DNA of 64,000 bases from Rheinheimera faecalis (lineage in GTDB: Bacteria; Pseudomonadota; Gammaproteobacteria; Enterobacterales; Alteromonadaceae), in contig NZ_JAJOYT010000003.1 of NCBI RefSeq assembly GCF_021290965.1, positions 248,001 to 312,000 of the forward strand. The letters run 5' to 3'. The translations under genes were made by a program, and so were the position numbers. Shown here one piece after another: positions 1 to 9,517 of the stretch. The stretch's first letter is position 1; every line of letters starts with the position of its first letter. Below the pieces are notes generated by a model. That model was given only the letters and a program-made list of their open reading frames with translations, searched no databases and had not been told where the DNA came from.

Positions 1-126
1 TACCCTAAGTAATTGAAGTTGCAGAGCGGCGACAAGTGAACGAGACCCCATGAACATAGTTAACCTATGTGATTGGGGCGAGCGAACGCAGTCAACAAAG
101 CTGCAGCTTTAAGTACAACGGGTATG
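1..126 (-). repeat. Dispersed stem-loop repeat, copy A (window edge cuts its end)
   Basis: Read on the minus strand, this segment matches 46488-46626 over nearly its full length: the outer ends (ATACCCGT and TTACTTAGGGTA), the GCTGCAGCTTTGTTGACTGC block and the CACTTGTCGCC block are shared. The ends form a short inverted repeat (TATACCC/GGGTATA, as seen in the complete copy). In the middle, ACATAG and CTATGT pair around a 5-nt loop. It encodes no credible protein. It looks like a non-autonomous, REP- or MITE-like element. The first one or two bases probably lie outside the window. That it is dispersed genome-wide is my recollection of related genomes, not shown here beyond the two copies. Confidence 0.8.
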
Positions 127-281
127 TGCAATTTCATCAGATCAGGGTAAACAACAGAATGAATTTACACGGGTTAAATTCAGGCGCGCAATAATAACAA
201 AAAAAATGTTTTGTACAATATTTGTGTGCAGAGGCTAACTTGGAGGGCTTTTCTGTAAGGTATTGAATCTTTTTAAAAAAT
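127..281. other. Non-coding stretch, no feature seen
   Basis: AT-rich sequence between the repeat copy and the terminator of the small periplasmic protein gene. I see no convincing ORF, RNA or operator in it. Confidence 0.5.
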
Positions 282-306
282 CACTGCCGCAGGCTGCGGC
301 AGTGAT
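282..306 (-). terminator. Rho-independent terminator
   Basis: The hairpin CACTGCCGCAG/CTGCGGCAGTG has a GC-rich stem of about 10 bp. On the minus strand it is followed by a T-run (AAAAAA at about 275-281 on plus). It sits just past the stop of the gene at 314-715, so it ends that transcript. Confidence 0.8.
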
Positions 307-313
307 CAAAGAA

Positions 314-715
314 TTACTTAGCGTTGTTGATCAGCTCTAACTTAGCTAATACATCGGCATTAAAGCTTAATTGCACTGACTTTTGTGCCGCTTCCTGAGT
401 TTTTACCAGTTCAGTTAAAGTCGGGTAGCTGGCAGATAATGCAGTCACGTCGTATAACCACAGAGTTTTACCGTCTTTTTCTGTTTTGCTGGCTGGTTCA
501 CCCAGTTTTTCAGCAATAGCAGCCTGAGTCGATTTACCTTCAGTTAAACCTAAAGCTGTACGCACTGATGTATTTAAAGCAGCATTTTTGGCGCTGTCTT
601 TGGTGTCTTTCAGTGTGCTGCCTACGCCATCTTTAACTGCATTTAACCAGTCAGCCTGAGCCGGAACTGCAGTCACTACTAAGGCAACGAATAAGGCGCT
701 TAACTTTAATTTCAT
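314..715 (-). CDS. Small periplasmic protein with BamE/SmpA-like C-terminal pattern
   Basis: A 133-residue protein with a clear Sec signal peptide (MKLKLSALFVALVVTAVPAQA, cleavage near residue 21), so it is predicted to be periplasmic. The middle is a low-complexity, Lys/Asp/Ala-rich helix (residues 25-50). The C-terminal part (about 60-130) has the pattern seen in SmpA/OmlA-BamE-like folds: a helix with LGEPASKTEKDGKTLWLYD, then a strand-like stretch ending in a residue run with FNAD. There is no lipobox, so it is not BamE itself. It is a single gene with its own terminator. The function is unknown; the fold assignment is inference. Confidence 0.7.
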   Translation of the reverse strand: MKLKLSALFVALVVTAVPAQADWLNAVKDGVGSTLKDTKDSAKNAALNTSVRTALGLTEGKSTQAAIAEKLGEPASKTEKDGKTLWLYDVTALSASYPTLTELVKTQEAAQKSVQLSFNADVLAKLELINNAK

Positions 716-867
716 CTTGTCTCTTCCATTTGAGAATTAATCAGGGAACCTGCTCCGGACCACAAGCCCGGGCTGGCGGCGCGGATGGTATAGCAGATCG
801 CCCTCCAGTCCAAGTTTTTTACCAGAACTTTACATAGTTTTGCGACGACTCTGTTCGGCAGAGATAA

Positions 868-895
868 GAAAGGCGACCCGAAGGTCGCCTTTCTC
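868..895 (-). terminator. Terminator downstream of valS
   Basis: The hairpin AAAGGCGACC/GGTCGCCTTT with a short CGAA-type loop lies about 25 bp past the valS stop. The A-run on one flank gives a T-run on the minus-strand transcript. It ends the pepA-holC-valS transcript. Confidence 0.8.
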
Positions 896-920
896 TATCA
901 AGCCAGACTCAAACCACAGC

Positions 921-3785
921 TTAAATCGCAGCTATTTGTGCCTGCTGAGCTTTTAACTTGGTGATAGCTTCTAAAGCTTCTGCCAGTTTTTCACGCTCTT
1001 TCGCGAGTACAGCTTCAGGCGCTTTTGCCACAAAACCTTCGTTTGCCAGTTTGCTGGCCACGCGGTCATGTTCCTGCTGAGCTTTTTCCATTTGCTTGGC
1101 AATGCGGGCCAGTTCGGCTTCTTTGTCGATCAAACCCGCCATAGGGATCAGAATATCCATCTTGCCCAACAGCTGAGCGGCGCAAGCTGGTGCTGTGTCG
1201 CCATCGGCCAGTACAGTAATGGCTTCTAACTTCGCCATATTCTGCAGGAAGGCCAGATTGCTTTGTAAGCGACGGCTGTCGTCTGCTGTTAGGTTACGCA
1301 CTAGTACAGACAATGGCTTGCTTGGCGCTATATCCATTTCACCCCGTACGTTACGGATAGCAACGATAAAGCTCTTCACCCATTCCAGATCGGCAGTGGC
1401 GGTTTCATTCACCAGCGCCTGATTAAATTCCGGATAGGCCTGCAGCATAATGCTGTCGCCAGGGTTCAGATCTTTACGCACCATTGGTGCCACCAACTGC
1501 CAAATTTCTTCAGTGATAAATGGCATGATTGGGTGCATTAAACGCAGCAAAGATTCCAGCACTGTCAATAAGGTATGACGGGTGCCACGTTGCTGAGCTT
1601 CGGTGCCTTTAAACAACACAGGTTTGGTCAGCTCTAAGTACCAGTCACAGAACTGGTTCCAGGTAAATTCATACAGCGTATTGGCCGCCATATCAAAACG
1701 GTAGCTGTCTAAATAACCACGGAACTGGGTGATCGTTTGCTGATACTGGCTGATGATCCAGTGATCGGCCAATGACAGTTCCATTTCACCACCAGCAAGA
1801 CCACAGTCTTTCTCTTCGGTCATCATGGTGACGTAACGGCTTGCGTTCCACAGCTTGTTACAGAAGTTACGGTAACCGTCTAAACGTTTCATATCCCAGC
1901 TGATATCACGGCCTGTTGAAGCTAAAGCCGCTAAGGTGAAACGCAGCGCATCTGTACCGCTGGCTTCAATACCTTCAGGGAATTGCTTTTTGGTCTGGTT
2001 GCCAATTTTTTCGGCCAGCTGTGGCTGCATCATATTGCTGGTGCGTTTCACCAACAGGTCTTCCAGACTGATACCGTCAATCATATCCAGCGGGTCAATC
2101 ACGTTGCCCTTGGATTTTGACATCTTGTCGCCGTTTTCATCACGAATAAGGCCAGTCACATAGACAGTCTTAAATGGCACCTGAGGCTTGCCATTTTCGT
2201 CTTTAACAAAATGCATCGTCATCATAATCATCCGGGCTACCCAGAAGAAAATAATGTCAAAACCAGTGACTAACACGTCGGTCGGGTGGAAGGTTTTTAA
2301 CTCTTCAGTATTGTCCGGCCAACCTAAAGTAGAGAAAGTCCATAGCGCTGAGCTGAACCAGGTGTCCAGTACATCGTTGTCCTGACGTAATTTCACGTCA
2401 TCCGCTAACTCGTGTTTAGCACGCACTTCAGCTTCATCACGGCCTACGTAGACTTTACCTGTTTCATCGTACCAGGCTGGAATACGGTGACCCCACCACA
2501 GCTGACGGCTGATACACCAGTCCTGAATGTCACGCATCCAGCTGTAGTACATGTTTTCGTATTGTTTAGGCACAAACTGAATGTCGCCGTTTTCCACAGC
2601 TTCAATGGCAGTTTTGGCCATAGGCGCAACACGTACATACCACTGGTCAGTTAATAAAGGCTCAATCACCACACCAGAACGGTCGCCGTATGGCAGGGTG
2701 TTATTGTGATCTTCAACTTTGTCTAACAGGCCTGCTGCATCAAAAGCAGCCACTATGGCTTTACGGGCCACATAACGATCCATACCCTGGAATTCAGCAG
2801 GAATAACAGAGTTGTGTGCCGGGTTTGCTTCGCCATTCGGGAAGAAACATTCGCCTTCGCTGCGAATAGTGGCATCCGCTGTCATCACGTTGATCATGGG
2901 TAACTGATGACGTTTACCTACTTCGTAGTCGTTAAAGTCATGGGCTGGGGTGATTTTTACGCAGCCCGTGCCTTTGTCTTTATCAGCGTGTTCGTCCGCC
3001 AGAATTGGAATACGGCGGTTCACCAGCGGCAGCAGCACTTCTTTACCAATCAGTGACTGGTAGCGCTCGTCGTCCGGGTTGACTGCCACACCTGTATCGC
3101 CCAGCATAGTTTCAGGACGGGTGGTGGCAACCACTATGTAGTTTTTGCCATCTGCCGTAGTCACACCATCAGCCAGCGGGTAACGTAAGTTCCACAGATG
3201 GCCTTTTTGTTCTTTGTTTTCTACTTCTAAATCAGAAATAGCAGTGTGCAGCTTCGGATCCCAGTTCACCAGGCGTTTGCCACGGTAAATCAGGTCGTCC
3301 TGATACAAGCGCACAAAAACTTCCTGCACTGCATTCGACAGGCCGGCGTCCATGGTGAAACGCTCTTTGTCCCAATCGACTGAGTTGCCTAAACGGCGCA
3401 TTTGTTCGGTGATGGTGCCACCTGATTCGGCTTTCCATTCCCATACTTTTTCAATAAAAGCCTCGCGGCCCATGGCATGACGGTCTGGTTTGCCTTCGGC
3501 TGCCAATTTACGCTCTACTACCATTTGTGTGGCTATACCAGCGTGGTCAGTCCCTACTTGCCATAAGGTGTTTTTGCCCAGCATACGTTTGTAGCGGGTT
3601 AAGGCATCCATAATAGTTTGCTGGAACGCATGGCCCATATGCAGGCTACCGGTCACGTTTGGTGGTGGGATCATGATGCAATAAGCACCATTGCTGTTAT
3701 CACCACTTGGCTTGAAATAGCCTTTGCTTTCCCATGCCTGATACATGGCTTGTTCAACTTGACTCGGGTTAAATGTCTTTTCCAT
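921..3785 (-). CDS. valS: Valine--tRNA ligase
   Basis: Cytoplasmic class I aminoacyl-tRNA synthetase that charges tRNA-Val. It has 954 residues, the normal length for the family. The HIGH-type motif is [13 protein letters not shown] (residues 40-52) and the KMSKS loop is at residues 554-558. The editing (CP1) domain lies between, with the [11 protein letters not shown] signature. The C-terminal ~65 residues form the Lys/Glu/Ala-rich coiled-coil tRNA-binding arm typical of ValRS. It is the last gene of pepA-holC-valS, an arrangement conserved in gammaproteobacteria, and is followed by a clear terminator. All catalytic signatures are intact. Confidence 0.98.
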   Translation of the reverse strand: MEKTFNPSQVEQAMYQAWESKGYFKPSGDNSNGAYCIMIPPPNVTGSLHMGHAFQQTIMDALTRYKRMLGKNTLWQVGTDHAGIATQMVVERKLAAEGKPDRHAMGREAFIEKVWEWKAESGGTITEQMRRLGNSVDWDKERFTMDAGLSNAVQEVFVRLYQDDLIYRGKRLVNWDPKLHTAISDLEVENKEQKGHLWNLRYPLADGVTTADGKNYIVVATTRPETMLGDTGVAVNPDDERYQSLIGKEVLLPLVNRRIPILADEHADKDKGTGCVKITPAHDFNDYEVGKRHQLPMINVMTADATIRSEGECFFPNGEANPAHNSVIPAEFQGMDRYVARKAIVAAFDAAGLLDKVEDHNNTLPYGDRSGVVIEPLLTDQWYVRVAPMAKTAIEAVENGDIQFVPKQYENMYYSWMRDIQDWCISRQLWWGHRIPAWYDETGKVYVGRDEAEVRAKHELADDVKLRQDNDVLDTWFSSALWTFSTLGWPDNTEELKTFHPTDVLVTGFDIIFFWVARMIMMTMHFVKDENGKPQVPFKTVYVTGLIRDENGDKMSKSKGNVIDPLDMIDGISLEDLLVKRTSNMMQPQLAEKIGNQTKKQFPEGIEASGTDALRFTLAALASTGRDISWDMKRLDGYRNFCNKLWNASRYVTMMTEEKDCGLAGGEMELSLADHWIISQYQQTITQFRGYLDSYRFDMAANTLYEFTWNQFCDWYLELTKPVLFKGTEAQQRGTRHTLLTVLESLLRLMHPIMPFITEEIWQLVAPMVRKDLNPGDSIMLQAYPEFNQALVNETATADLEWVKSFIVAIRNVRGEMDIAPSKPLSVLVRNLTADDSRRLQSNLAFLQNMAKLEAITVLADGDTAPACAAQLLGKMDILIPMAGLIDKEAELARIAKQMEKAQQEHDRVASKLANEGFVAKAPEAVLAKEREKLAEALEAITKLKAQQAQIAAI

Positions 3786-3826
3786 CTTCGTTACCTGAAA
3801 CTCTCACTAAAAACGCAGGCCGGCCA

Positions 3827-4276
3827 TCAGAGCTGCACTGTTTGCGGGGTTAACCCCGACTGGCGATAAAATTTAAATCGTTCCCGCGCCTGAACCTTTA
3901 ACTGTTCTTCGGCTGGAACAAACTCGATAATTTGTTGAAAACGCTGACTAAAAGGCGGCACTGTTGCCGACAGGTTAATTAAAACCGGCCTCGCGTTGCT
4001 TGGAGGCAGCCAGCTGATTTCTACCGGAGCGCCTCTTGCAGGGCCTTCGCCCGCCAGATTGTGTGGTACAAATCGCTCTGGATCAAAGCGCCATAATACC
4101 TCATCCAGCAGTTCGGCGTCCGCCTGATTTTGGCAGAACACAAAAACCCGCTGCCCGGCCTGATACAAATCGGCGCAAAGTTTTGCTGCTACATGAAAAA
4201 AAGCTGGCTCTGACGCCAGCTGTGATTCAGCTTCTGCTGCCTGTTCCGGCAGCAGATAAAAACTGACTTGAGGCAC
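3827..4276 (-). CDS. holC: DNA polymerase III chi subunit
   Basis: A 149-residue HolC family protein. Chi links the clamp-loader psi subunit to SSB in the DNA polymerase III holoenzyme. The family features are the N-terminal MPQVSFYLLP strand, the helix with residues for nucleotide-fold packing (FFHVAAKLCADLYQAGQRVF), and the WRFDPERFVPHNLAGEG region that precedes the SSB tail-binding surface. Only 2 bp separate it from the pepA stop and 41 bp from valS, so the three genes are almost surely one transcript. No anomaly seen. Confidence 0.95.
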   Translation of the reverse strand: MPQVSFYLLPEQAAEAESQLASEPAFFHVAAKLCADLYQAGQRVFVFCQNQADAELLDEVLWRFDPERFVPHNLAGEGPARGAPVEISWLPPSNARPVLINLSATVPPFSQRFQQIIEFVPAEEQLKVQARERFKFYRQSGLTPQTVQL

Positions 4277-4278
4277 TG

Positions 4279-5784
4279 TTATCCCTCGATGTCGGTTCCG
4301 ACACGGTTAATTAAAAACTGGGTCAACATAGCCACAGGGCGGCCTGTTGCACCTTTGTCTTTACCACCACTGCGCCATGCAGTGCCGGCAATATCCAAAT
4401 GCGCCCAGTTGTATTTACGGGTGAAGCGCGACAGGAAACAAGCTGCGGTAATAGTACCGGCGGCACGGCCACCTAAGTTACTGAAATCCGCAAACGGGCT
4501 TTCCAGTTGATCCTGATAGTCATCCCACAAAGGTAAACGCCAGGCTCTGTCACCACTTTGATCCGAGGCATTTAAAATTTCATGCGCCAGCGGATTATGG
4601 TTACTTAATAAACCAGAAGCATGTTTACCTAAAGCAATCACACAAGCACCTGTTAAGGTCGCTACGTCAATGACGACGTCCGGGTCAAAACGCTCGACAT
4701 AAGTTAAGGCATCACAGAGCACTAAACGGCCTTCAGCGTCTGTGTTTAACACTTCAACCGTTTGACCTGACATGGTGGTTAAGATATCACCAGGGCGATA
4801 AGCGCGGCCATCCGGCATGTTTTCTGCGCCAGCCAGCACAGCCACCATATTGATAGGCAAACCTAAGCTAACCACTGCATGCATAGTCCCCAGCACTGAA
4901 GCTGCGCCACACATGTCGTATTTCATTTCGTCCATCGCATCACTTGGCTTGATGCTGATACCGCCGGTATCAAAGGTTAAACCTTTGCCGACCAGTACCA
5001 CAGGCGCGCTGTTATCCATAGCACCGTTATATTTAATCACCGCCATTTTGGCTTCGTTTTCCGAGCCACGGCCAACAGCCACGTACGAATGCATACCCAA
5101 AGCTGTCATCTCAGCTATGCCCAGCACTTCTACCGACACTTTGTCGTGTTGCGCTAACGCCACTGCCTGATCGGCCAGATAAGCCGGAGTACAGATGTTT
5201 GGCGGCATATTCGATACGTCTTTACAGACTTTGATACCAGCGGCTACAGCCAAACCATGTTCAACGGCTTTTTCGCCTATGGTTAAATCGCGACGGGTAG
5301 GCACGTTAAAGACAATTTTACGCAGCGGGCGACGGGTTTCGTCTTTGCGGCTTTTTAGTTTGTCGAATACATATAAGCAATCTTGGGTGGTTTCCACCGC
5401 ATGACGCACTTTCCAGTAGGTGTCACGGCCTTTCACGTGCAGCTCAGATAAGAAACACACAGCTTCCATCGAGCCGGTTTCATTCAGGGTGCTGATAGTT
5501 TTGGCAATGATCTGGCGGTACTGACGTTCGTCTAATTCACGCTCTTTGCCACAGCCCACCAACAGTACACGTTCACTCAACACGTTTGGTACATGGTGTA
5601 ATAACAACATCTGACCGGGTTTGCCTTCTAAATCGCCCCGGCGTAATAAATTGCTGATGTAGCCTTCGCTGATTTTATCCAGCTGTTCGGCAACCGCTGA
5701 CAAGCGGCGCGGTTCATAAACGCCGACAACGATACATGCACTTCGTTGTTTTTCCGGACTACCGCTTTTTACGCTGAACTCCAT
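4279..5784 (-). CDS. pepA: Cytosol (leucyl) aminopeptidase A
   Basis: M17-family leucyl aminopeptidase, a hexameric two-metal exopeptidase; E. coli PepA is also a DNA-binding architectural factor. The metal-binding signature [10 protein letters not shown] is present near residue 350, with [16 protein letters not shown] upstream. I place the start at ATG 5784 because a good Shine-Dalgarno (AGGAG) lies 5 nt before it; a GTG two codons upstream would overlap that site. That gives 501 residues, the normal length. It is the first gene of pepA-holC-valS and is divergent from lptF over about 200 bp. Confidence 0.97.
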   Translation of the reverse strand: MEFSVKSGSPEKQRSACIVVGVYEPRRLSAVAEQLDKISEGYISNLLRRGDLEGKPGQMLLLHHVPNVLSERVLLVGCGKERELDERQYRQIIAKTISTLNETGSMEAVCFLSELHVKGRDTYWKVRHAVETTQDCLYVFDKLKSRKDETRRPLRKIVFNVPTRRDLTIGEKAVEHGLAVAAGIKVCKDVSNMPPNICTPAYLADQAVALAQHDKVSVEVLGIAEMTALGMHSYVAVGRGSENEAKMAVIKYNGAMDNSAPVVLVGKGLTFDTGGISIKPSDAMDEMKYDMCGAASVLGTMHAVVSLGLPINMVAVLAGAENMPDGRAYRPGDILTTMSGQTVEVLNTDAEGRLVLCDALTYVERFDPDVVIDVATLTGACVIALGKHASGLLSNHNPLAHEILNASDQSGDRAWRLPLWDDYQDQLESPFADFSNLGGRAAGTITAACFLSRFTRKYNWAHLDIAGTAWRSGGKDKGATGRPVAMLTQFLINRVGTDIEG

Positions 5785-5987
5785 GCTCACTCCTGATTCT
5801 AAGACTTCCGGCCACTATACCAAGTTAGTTCGGTGTTACAGTGGGCTTCTTTGTGATGATATTTTGTCCTGCTTTATAAAAAAGCTCGGATTTATCGCCA
5901 CTTTAGTCAATAATAATTGCTGTAAATATCCAGTTTACTTAAAAATCGTCAGGGTTCCAGCAAAAAGACAGGTTTTAGGGGGCATTT

Positions 5988-7097
5988 TTGATTGTTTTTC
6001 GTTATCTGATTGGTGAAGTGTTTAAATCCCAATTGGCGGTCTTCCTGATCCTGATCACTATTATCATGAGCCAACGCTTTGTGAAAATTTTGGCTGACGC
6101 TTCAGATGGTGATATTCCGGGTCAGTTAGTACTGACCATTTTGTCATTAAAGCTGCCGCAACTGGCCGTGGTTATTATTCCGTTGAGTGCTTTTTTGGGT
6201 GTACTAATAGCCTATGGCCGCATTTATGCCGACAGCGAAATGACGGTGTTACACGCCACCGGCATCAGCGAATGGTATGTCACCCGCTTAACCTTAACTT
6301 TATCCGTGGTTGTGGCTTTGGCCGCAGGTTTTGTCACTTTGTATTTAAGCCCCTGGTCTATTGAACGCGAGTATCAGATTTTAGAGCAGGCCGAAGCCGA
6401 CTCTGGCCTCACCAGCCTAATTCCAGGGCGATTCCAGCAAACTTCCAATGAAAAGGCTGTGGTGTTTGTGCATGAAATCAGCCGCGATGGCGGACAGCTG
6501 GAACGAGTATTTCTGGCGCAAACTCCGGCAGAAGCAGGTGGGCAAACCTCTATTGTTTATGCCGAATCAGGCAATGTAAAAGAAGATGCCAGCGGCGCCC
6601 AGATGCTGGAATTAAACAGCGGCCGTCGCTATGCAGGCGATACCAGTTCTCCGGCTTATGAAGTGGTGGAGTTTGGTAAATACCAAATTCAAATTCGTGA
6701 ACAGCAGGTAGAGCAAAAACGCCGTAAGTTATCCAGTTTGCCAACCTCAGAACTGCGTAAACAAACAGGGCCAGAAGCCGCAGCGGAGTGGCACTGGCGT
6801 ATCGCAATACCGCTGTCTATTCCTATTCTGATGTTAATTGCTGTGCCGCTGAGTAAAGTGAACCCACGTCAGGGCAAGTTTGGCCGCTTATTGCCAGCTT
6901 TGGCTTTGTATCTGTTGTATTACATTCTGCTGATTGCCAGCCGTTCTGCCATTGAAGACGGCAAAATTCCGGAGCAATTGGGCATGTGGTGGATCCACGC
7001 TTTGGGCTTAAGCTTTGGCATTATCTTACTGGTGAAACACCGCACTCTGGGTCAGAAGTTAAAAGCATTAATTACAGGGCGCGCTTCTCATGTTTAA
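5988..7097 (+). CDS. lptF: LPS export ABC transporter permease LptF
   Basis: Inner-membrane permease of the LptB2FGC complex, which extracts lipopolysaccharide and drives it across the periplasm. It has 369 residues. Three N-terminal transmembrane segments (about 10-120), a large periplasmic beta-jellyroll domain (about 130-260) and three C-terminal segments (about 275-350) follow the family plan. The N-terminus FRYLIGEVFKSQLAVF aligns with E. coli LptF and demands a TTG start at 5988, preceded by AGGGGG 6 nt away. It overlaps lptG by 8 bp and is divergent from pepA, the usual gammaproteobacterial arrangement. Confidence 0.96.
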   Translation: MIVFRYLIGEVFKSQLAVFLILITIIMSQRFVKILADASDGDIPGQLVLTILSLKLPQLAVVIIPLSAFLGVLIAYGRIYADSEMTVLHATGISEWYVTRLTLTLSVVVALAAGFVTLYLSPWSIEREYQILEQAEADSGLTSLIPGRFQQTSNEKAVVFVHEISRDGGQLERVFLAQTPAEAGGQTSIVYAESGNVKEDASGAQMLELNSGRRYAGDTSSPAYEVVEFGKYQIQIREQQVEQKRRKLSSLPTSELRKQTGPEAAAEWHWRIAIPLSIPILMLIAVPLSKVNPRQGKFGRLLPALALYLLYYILLIASRSAIEDGKIPEQLGMWWIHALGLSFGIILLVKHRTLGQKLKALITGRASHV

Positions 7098-8154
7098 GAT
7101 CCTCGACCTGTATATAGGCCGCACCATATTAACCACAGTGCTGATGACAGTGACTGTGCTGATGATTTTATCCGGCATGTTCAGGTTTATCGACCAGCTG
7201 CGTTTAGTGGGGCGGGGCGACTACGATATGTTATCCGCTGGTTTGTTTACCTTATTCAGCGTGCCTGGCGACCTAATTCTGTTTTTCCCTATGGCGGCTT
7301 TAATTGGCGGTTTAGTCGGGCTTGGTATGTTGGCCAGCAACAGCGAACTGGTGGTGATGCAGGCGGCGGGTTTATCGCGGCTTAATATCATCAGTTCTGT
7401 GATGAAAACCTCCTTGCTGATGATGCTGATTGTGATGCTGGTGGCTGAATTTGGTGCGCCAGTCGCTGAAAAAACTGCCCGTGAACTGCGCACCAAAGCT
7501 ATTTCGGGCGGCGATTTAATTTCAGCACGGCAAGGCGTATGGGCCAAAGATGGCGATCACTTTATTAATATTAAACAGGTAGATGACTTCGGAAACTTAA
7601 CCGATTTAACCATTTATGAGTTTGATACCGACTTAAAATTACAGGCTATTGTCAGCGCCAAAACCGCAGTCTTTATCAGCAATGCCTGGCGTTTAACAGA
7701 TGTGAGCCGCCTGCATTTCCGTGACGACAGAGTAGAGAAACACCAGTGGCAGGAACAGCGCTGGCGCTCGACTTTAACGCCGGATAAATTAGGTGTGGTG
7801 TCTATTAAACCTGAGTTGTTATCCCTCAAAGGTTTAACCGACTACATCGACTATCTCGACAGCAACCAGCAAGACAGCAGCAAGTTTGAACTGGCGTTCT
7901 GGCGCAAGGCGACTCAGCCTTTAACCATTATTGCTATGTTGCTGGTGGCTTTGTCTTTTATCTTTGGACCACTGCGCAGCGTCACTATGGCCGCCCGTAT
8001 TCTGATGGGTATTCTGACTGGTTTTGCGTTTTATATGAGCGACCAGGTATTTGGCCCTGTTGCTTTGGTGTACCAGCTACCTCCCGTCTTTGGTGCAGTT
8101 TTACCCTCGGCCTTGTTTATTGGGCTGGCGATGTATTTATTGCAGAAGAAATAG
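7090..8154 (+). CDS. lptG: LPS export ABC transporter permease LptG
   Basis: The partner permease of LptF in LPS export, 354 residues, the usual length. The layout is the same as LptF: transmembrane helices near residues 10-120, a periplasmic jellyroll domain, then helices from about 275 to the C-terminus. The start lies inside the end of lptF (8-bp overlap), consistent with translational coupling and equimolar production. A palindrome three bases after the stop (8158-8183) may end the transcript. Confidence 0.96.
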   Translation: MFKILDLYIGRTILTTVLMTVTVLMILSGMFRFIDQLRLVGRGDYDMLSAGLFTLFSVPGDLILFFPMAALIGGLVGLGMLASNSELVVMQAAGLSRLNIISSVMKTSLLMMLIVMLVAEFGAPVAEKTARELRTKAISGGDLISARQGVWAKDGDHFINIKQVDDFGNLTDLTIYEFDTDLKLQAIVSAKTAVFISNAWRLTDVSRLHFRDDRVEKHQWQEQRWRSTLTPDKLGVVSIKPELLSLKGLTDYIDYLDSNQQDSSKFELAFWRKATQPLTIIAMLLVALSFIFGPLRSVTMAARILMGILTGFAFYMSDQVFGPVALVYQLPPVFGAVLPSALFIGLAMYLLQKK

Positions 8155-8157
8155 AAA

Positions 8158-8183
8158 GGGGTCAGAGCCTTGGCTTTGACCCC
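8158..8183. repeat. REP-like palindrome, copy 1
   Basis: GGGGTCA...AGCC-TT-GGCT...TGACCCC forms a near-perfect 12-bp stem immediately after lptG. It shares its core (GGGTCAGAGCCT) with 8285-8310. It could act as a weak terminator between the convergent lptG and RDD genes, or as a REP-type site. Confidence 0.65.
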
Positions 8184-8284
8184 TATATGGAGACTGGGCC
8201 TTAATCGGGATAAAACAGACCAACTCTGTGAGCTAATTCGCTCAACAAAACCTTAGCTACAGTCTCTGAATGTGTTTGATTCCG

Positions 8285-8310
8285 AGGGTCAGAGCCTAAG
8301 CTCTGACCCT
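8285..8310. repeat. REP-like palindrome, copy 2
   Basis: AGGGTCAGAGC-CTAA-GCTCTGACCCT is a perfect 11-bp stem with a 4-nt loop, ending 4 bp from the stop of the RDD gene. It has the same core as copy 1. Between the two copies GAGACTG (8190-8196) and CAGTCTC (8260-8266) form a further inverted repeat, so the whole 8158-8310 block may be one structured unit. Confidence 0.65.
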
Positions 8311-8313
8311 ATA

Positions 8314-8811
8314 TTAACCCGCTTTACGATGTAAATTCAGCTCTTTGCTTTCATCTTTAGTCAGCTTCACCACTATGGTGTTGGTGAGTTGATCCTGCAG
8401 CGCCAAACCCTGATCCCAGCGTATCCACAACCAGAAGTTACCCAAGCCTAACAAAGACACCACTAAACGCAGCAGCGCTTGTTTCAGCGTCACAGGCGAG
8501 CCATCGGGTTGGATCAACAAAATACGCCAGGCACGCATGCCGAGGGTTTGACCGGCTTTCACCCAGAAGTACAGGTAAAACCATAAAAACACCAACAGCG
8601 AATACAGCTGAAACCAAATCGAATGTTTCTGAATAAAATCAGCCTGATCCTGATAAGCCGCCAGTGAAACTAAACCCAGCTTATCCAGAATAGTCACCAG
8701 CAACAACGCCAGACCCATAGCCAGCATCCAGAGCGCCGCTAAAATCAGCACGTCATAAACAATGGCAGCTAAACGGCGGAACAAACCCGCCTTTGGAGAT
8801 TCGTGATACAT
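8314..8811 (-). CDS. RDD family membrane protein
   Basis: A 165-residue inner-membrane protein of the RDD family (hydrophobic protein with conserved Arg and Asp residues). The first helix carries GLFRRLAAIVYDVLIL with the R..D pattern; further hydrophobic segments lie near residues 30-55, 75-100 and 125-145, and GQTLGMRAWRI is the second family signature. I chose ATG 8811 because AGGA lies 7 nt upstream; the longer open frame to 8958 runs into the tRNA promoter and lacks a ribosome site. RDD proteins are variously linked to cation/proton exchange or have no known role; I cannot say which applies here. Confidence 0.85.
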   Translation of the reverse strand: MYHESPKAGLFRRLAAIVYDVLILAALWMLAMGLALLLVTILDKLGLVSLAAYQDQADFIQKHSIWFQLYSLLVFLWFYLYFWVKAGQTLGMRAWRILLIQPDGSPVTLKQALLRLVVSLLGLGNFWLWIRWDQGLALQDQLTNTIVVKLTKDESKELNLHRKAG

Positions 8812-8926
8812 CAGTGTGTCCTGATTTTTATAGGCTCTTAAGAATTGCGCTAAGTGTATCACGCAGCTTTGTTTTTTCGAAACTGCTGCAAAAACGCGCA
8901 ACCACACCAGCAACTGAAACTTTTGC

Positions 8927-8954
8927 TTGCGCCGCGCCAATCGCTTTGTATAAT
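8927..8954 (+). promoter_or_regulatory. Promoter of tRNA-Leu
   Basis: TTGCGC (8927-8932) and a perfect TATAAT (8949-8954) are separated by 16 bp, and the tRNA begins 30 bp past the -10. This is a strong sigma-70 promoter for the tRNA gene. Confidence 0.75.
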
Positions 8955-8984
8955 GCAAGCGTTTACTTCTGTACGACCCTCAAT

Positions 8985-9071
8985 GCCTGGGTGGCGAAAT
9001 CGGTAGACGCAGCGGATTCAAAATCCGCCGGGGGAAACTCCGTGTCGGTTCGAGTCCGACCCTAGGCACCA
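8985..9071 (+). tRNA. tRNA-Leu (anticodon CAA)
   Basis: An 87-nt gene with encoded CCA end. The acceptor stem GCCTGGG pairs with CCTAGGC (one G-T), the anticodon stem GCGGA/TCCGC encloses the loop TTCAAAA giving anticodon CAA (reads UUG), there is a long class II variable arm, and the T arm has GGTTCGAGTCC. It is a leucine tRNA by its anticodon, long variable arm and discriminator A. tRNA-Leu genes are frequent integration sites, but I see no integrase or duplicated 3' end in the window. Confidence 0.96.
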
Positions 9072-9253
9072 AGTGTATTCTCCTATCAGTTTAATTACCT
9101 GTTCAAATCCATTTGCTTATGTTTATTTGCTTAAGTGCTGACTCAAGCTATATGTACTTCTGCTATTTCCCCCACTTAGAACGCCAACGCACAGAACGGC
9201 ACTTTGCGAGGCTGTTAGGCTTGCTATAGGAATTCGTCAGATAGGATCACGCA

Positions 9254-9517
9254 ATGGAATTCGTAGATTATTACACTGTGCTTGGCGTTGTTCCAACGAC
9301 GGATGCCAAAGCTATTAAAACGGCCTATCGCAAACTTGGCCGCAAGTATCACCCTGATGTCAGTAAACTGCCGAATACCGCAGAGATATTTAGACGTGTT
9401 GCTGAAGCCTATGCTGTCTTACACAGCACTGAGAAACGAGCCAGATATGATGCATATTGTGCAGCGCGTCGCCATGGTTTTATTCGGTTAGTCCGGGCAA
9501 ACGCAAGCGGGCGTTGA
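9254..9517 (+). CDS. J-domain-only protein, CbpA-like (possibly truncated)
   Basis: 87 residues that are almost entirely a J domain: FVDYYTVLGVVPT, the YRKLGRKYHPDVSK helix with the HPD motif (about residues 36-38) needed to stimulate DnaK ATPase, and EKRARYDAY. The sequence closely resembles the N-terminus of CbpA (DnaJ family co-chaperone), but the G/F region and the two C-terminal substrate-binding domains are missing; the frame stops after about 17 unrelated residues. A ribosome site (AGGA, ~8 nt) is present. It may be a working stand-alone J protein or a relic of cbpA. Confidence 0.75.
   Translation: MEFVDYYTVLGVVPTTDAKAIKTAYRKLGRKYHPDVSKLPNTAEIFRRVAEAYAVLHSTEKRARYDAYCAARRHGFIRLVRANASGR

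Noticed and set aside
1195-3869. Several plus-strand open frames of 60-83 codons opposite valS
   Set aside because: They lie antisense to a conserved, full-length valS and have no ribosome site or recognisable domain.
8812-8958. N-terminal extension of the RDD protein
   Set aside because: It overlaps the tRNA-Leu promoter; ATG 8811 has a ribosome site and fits the family.
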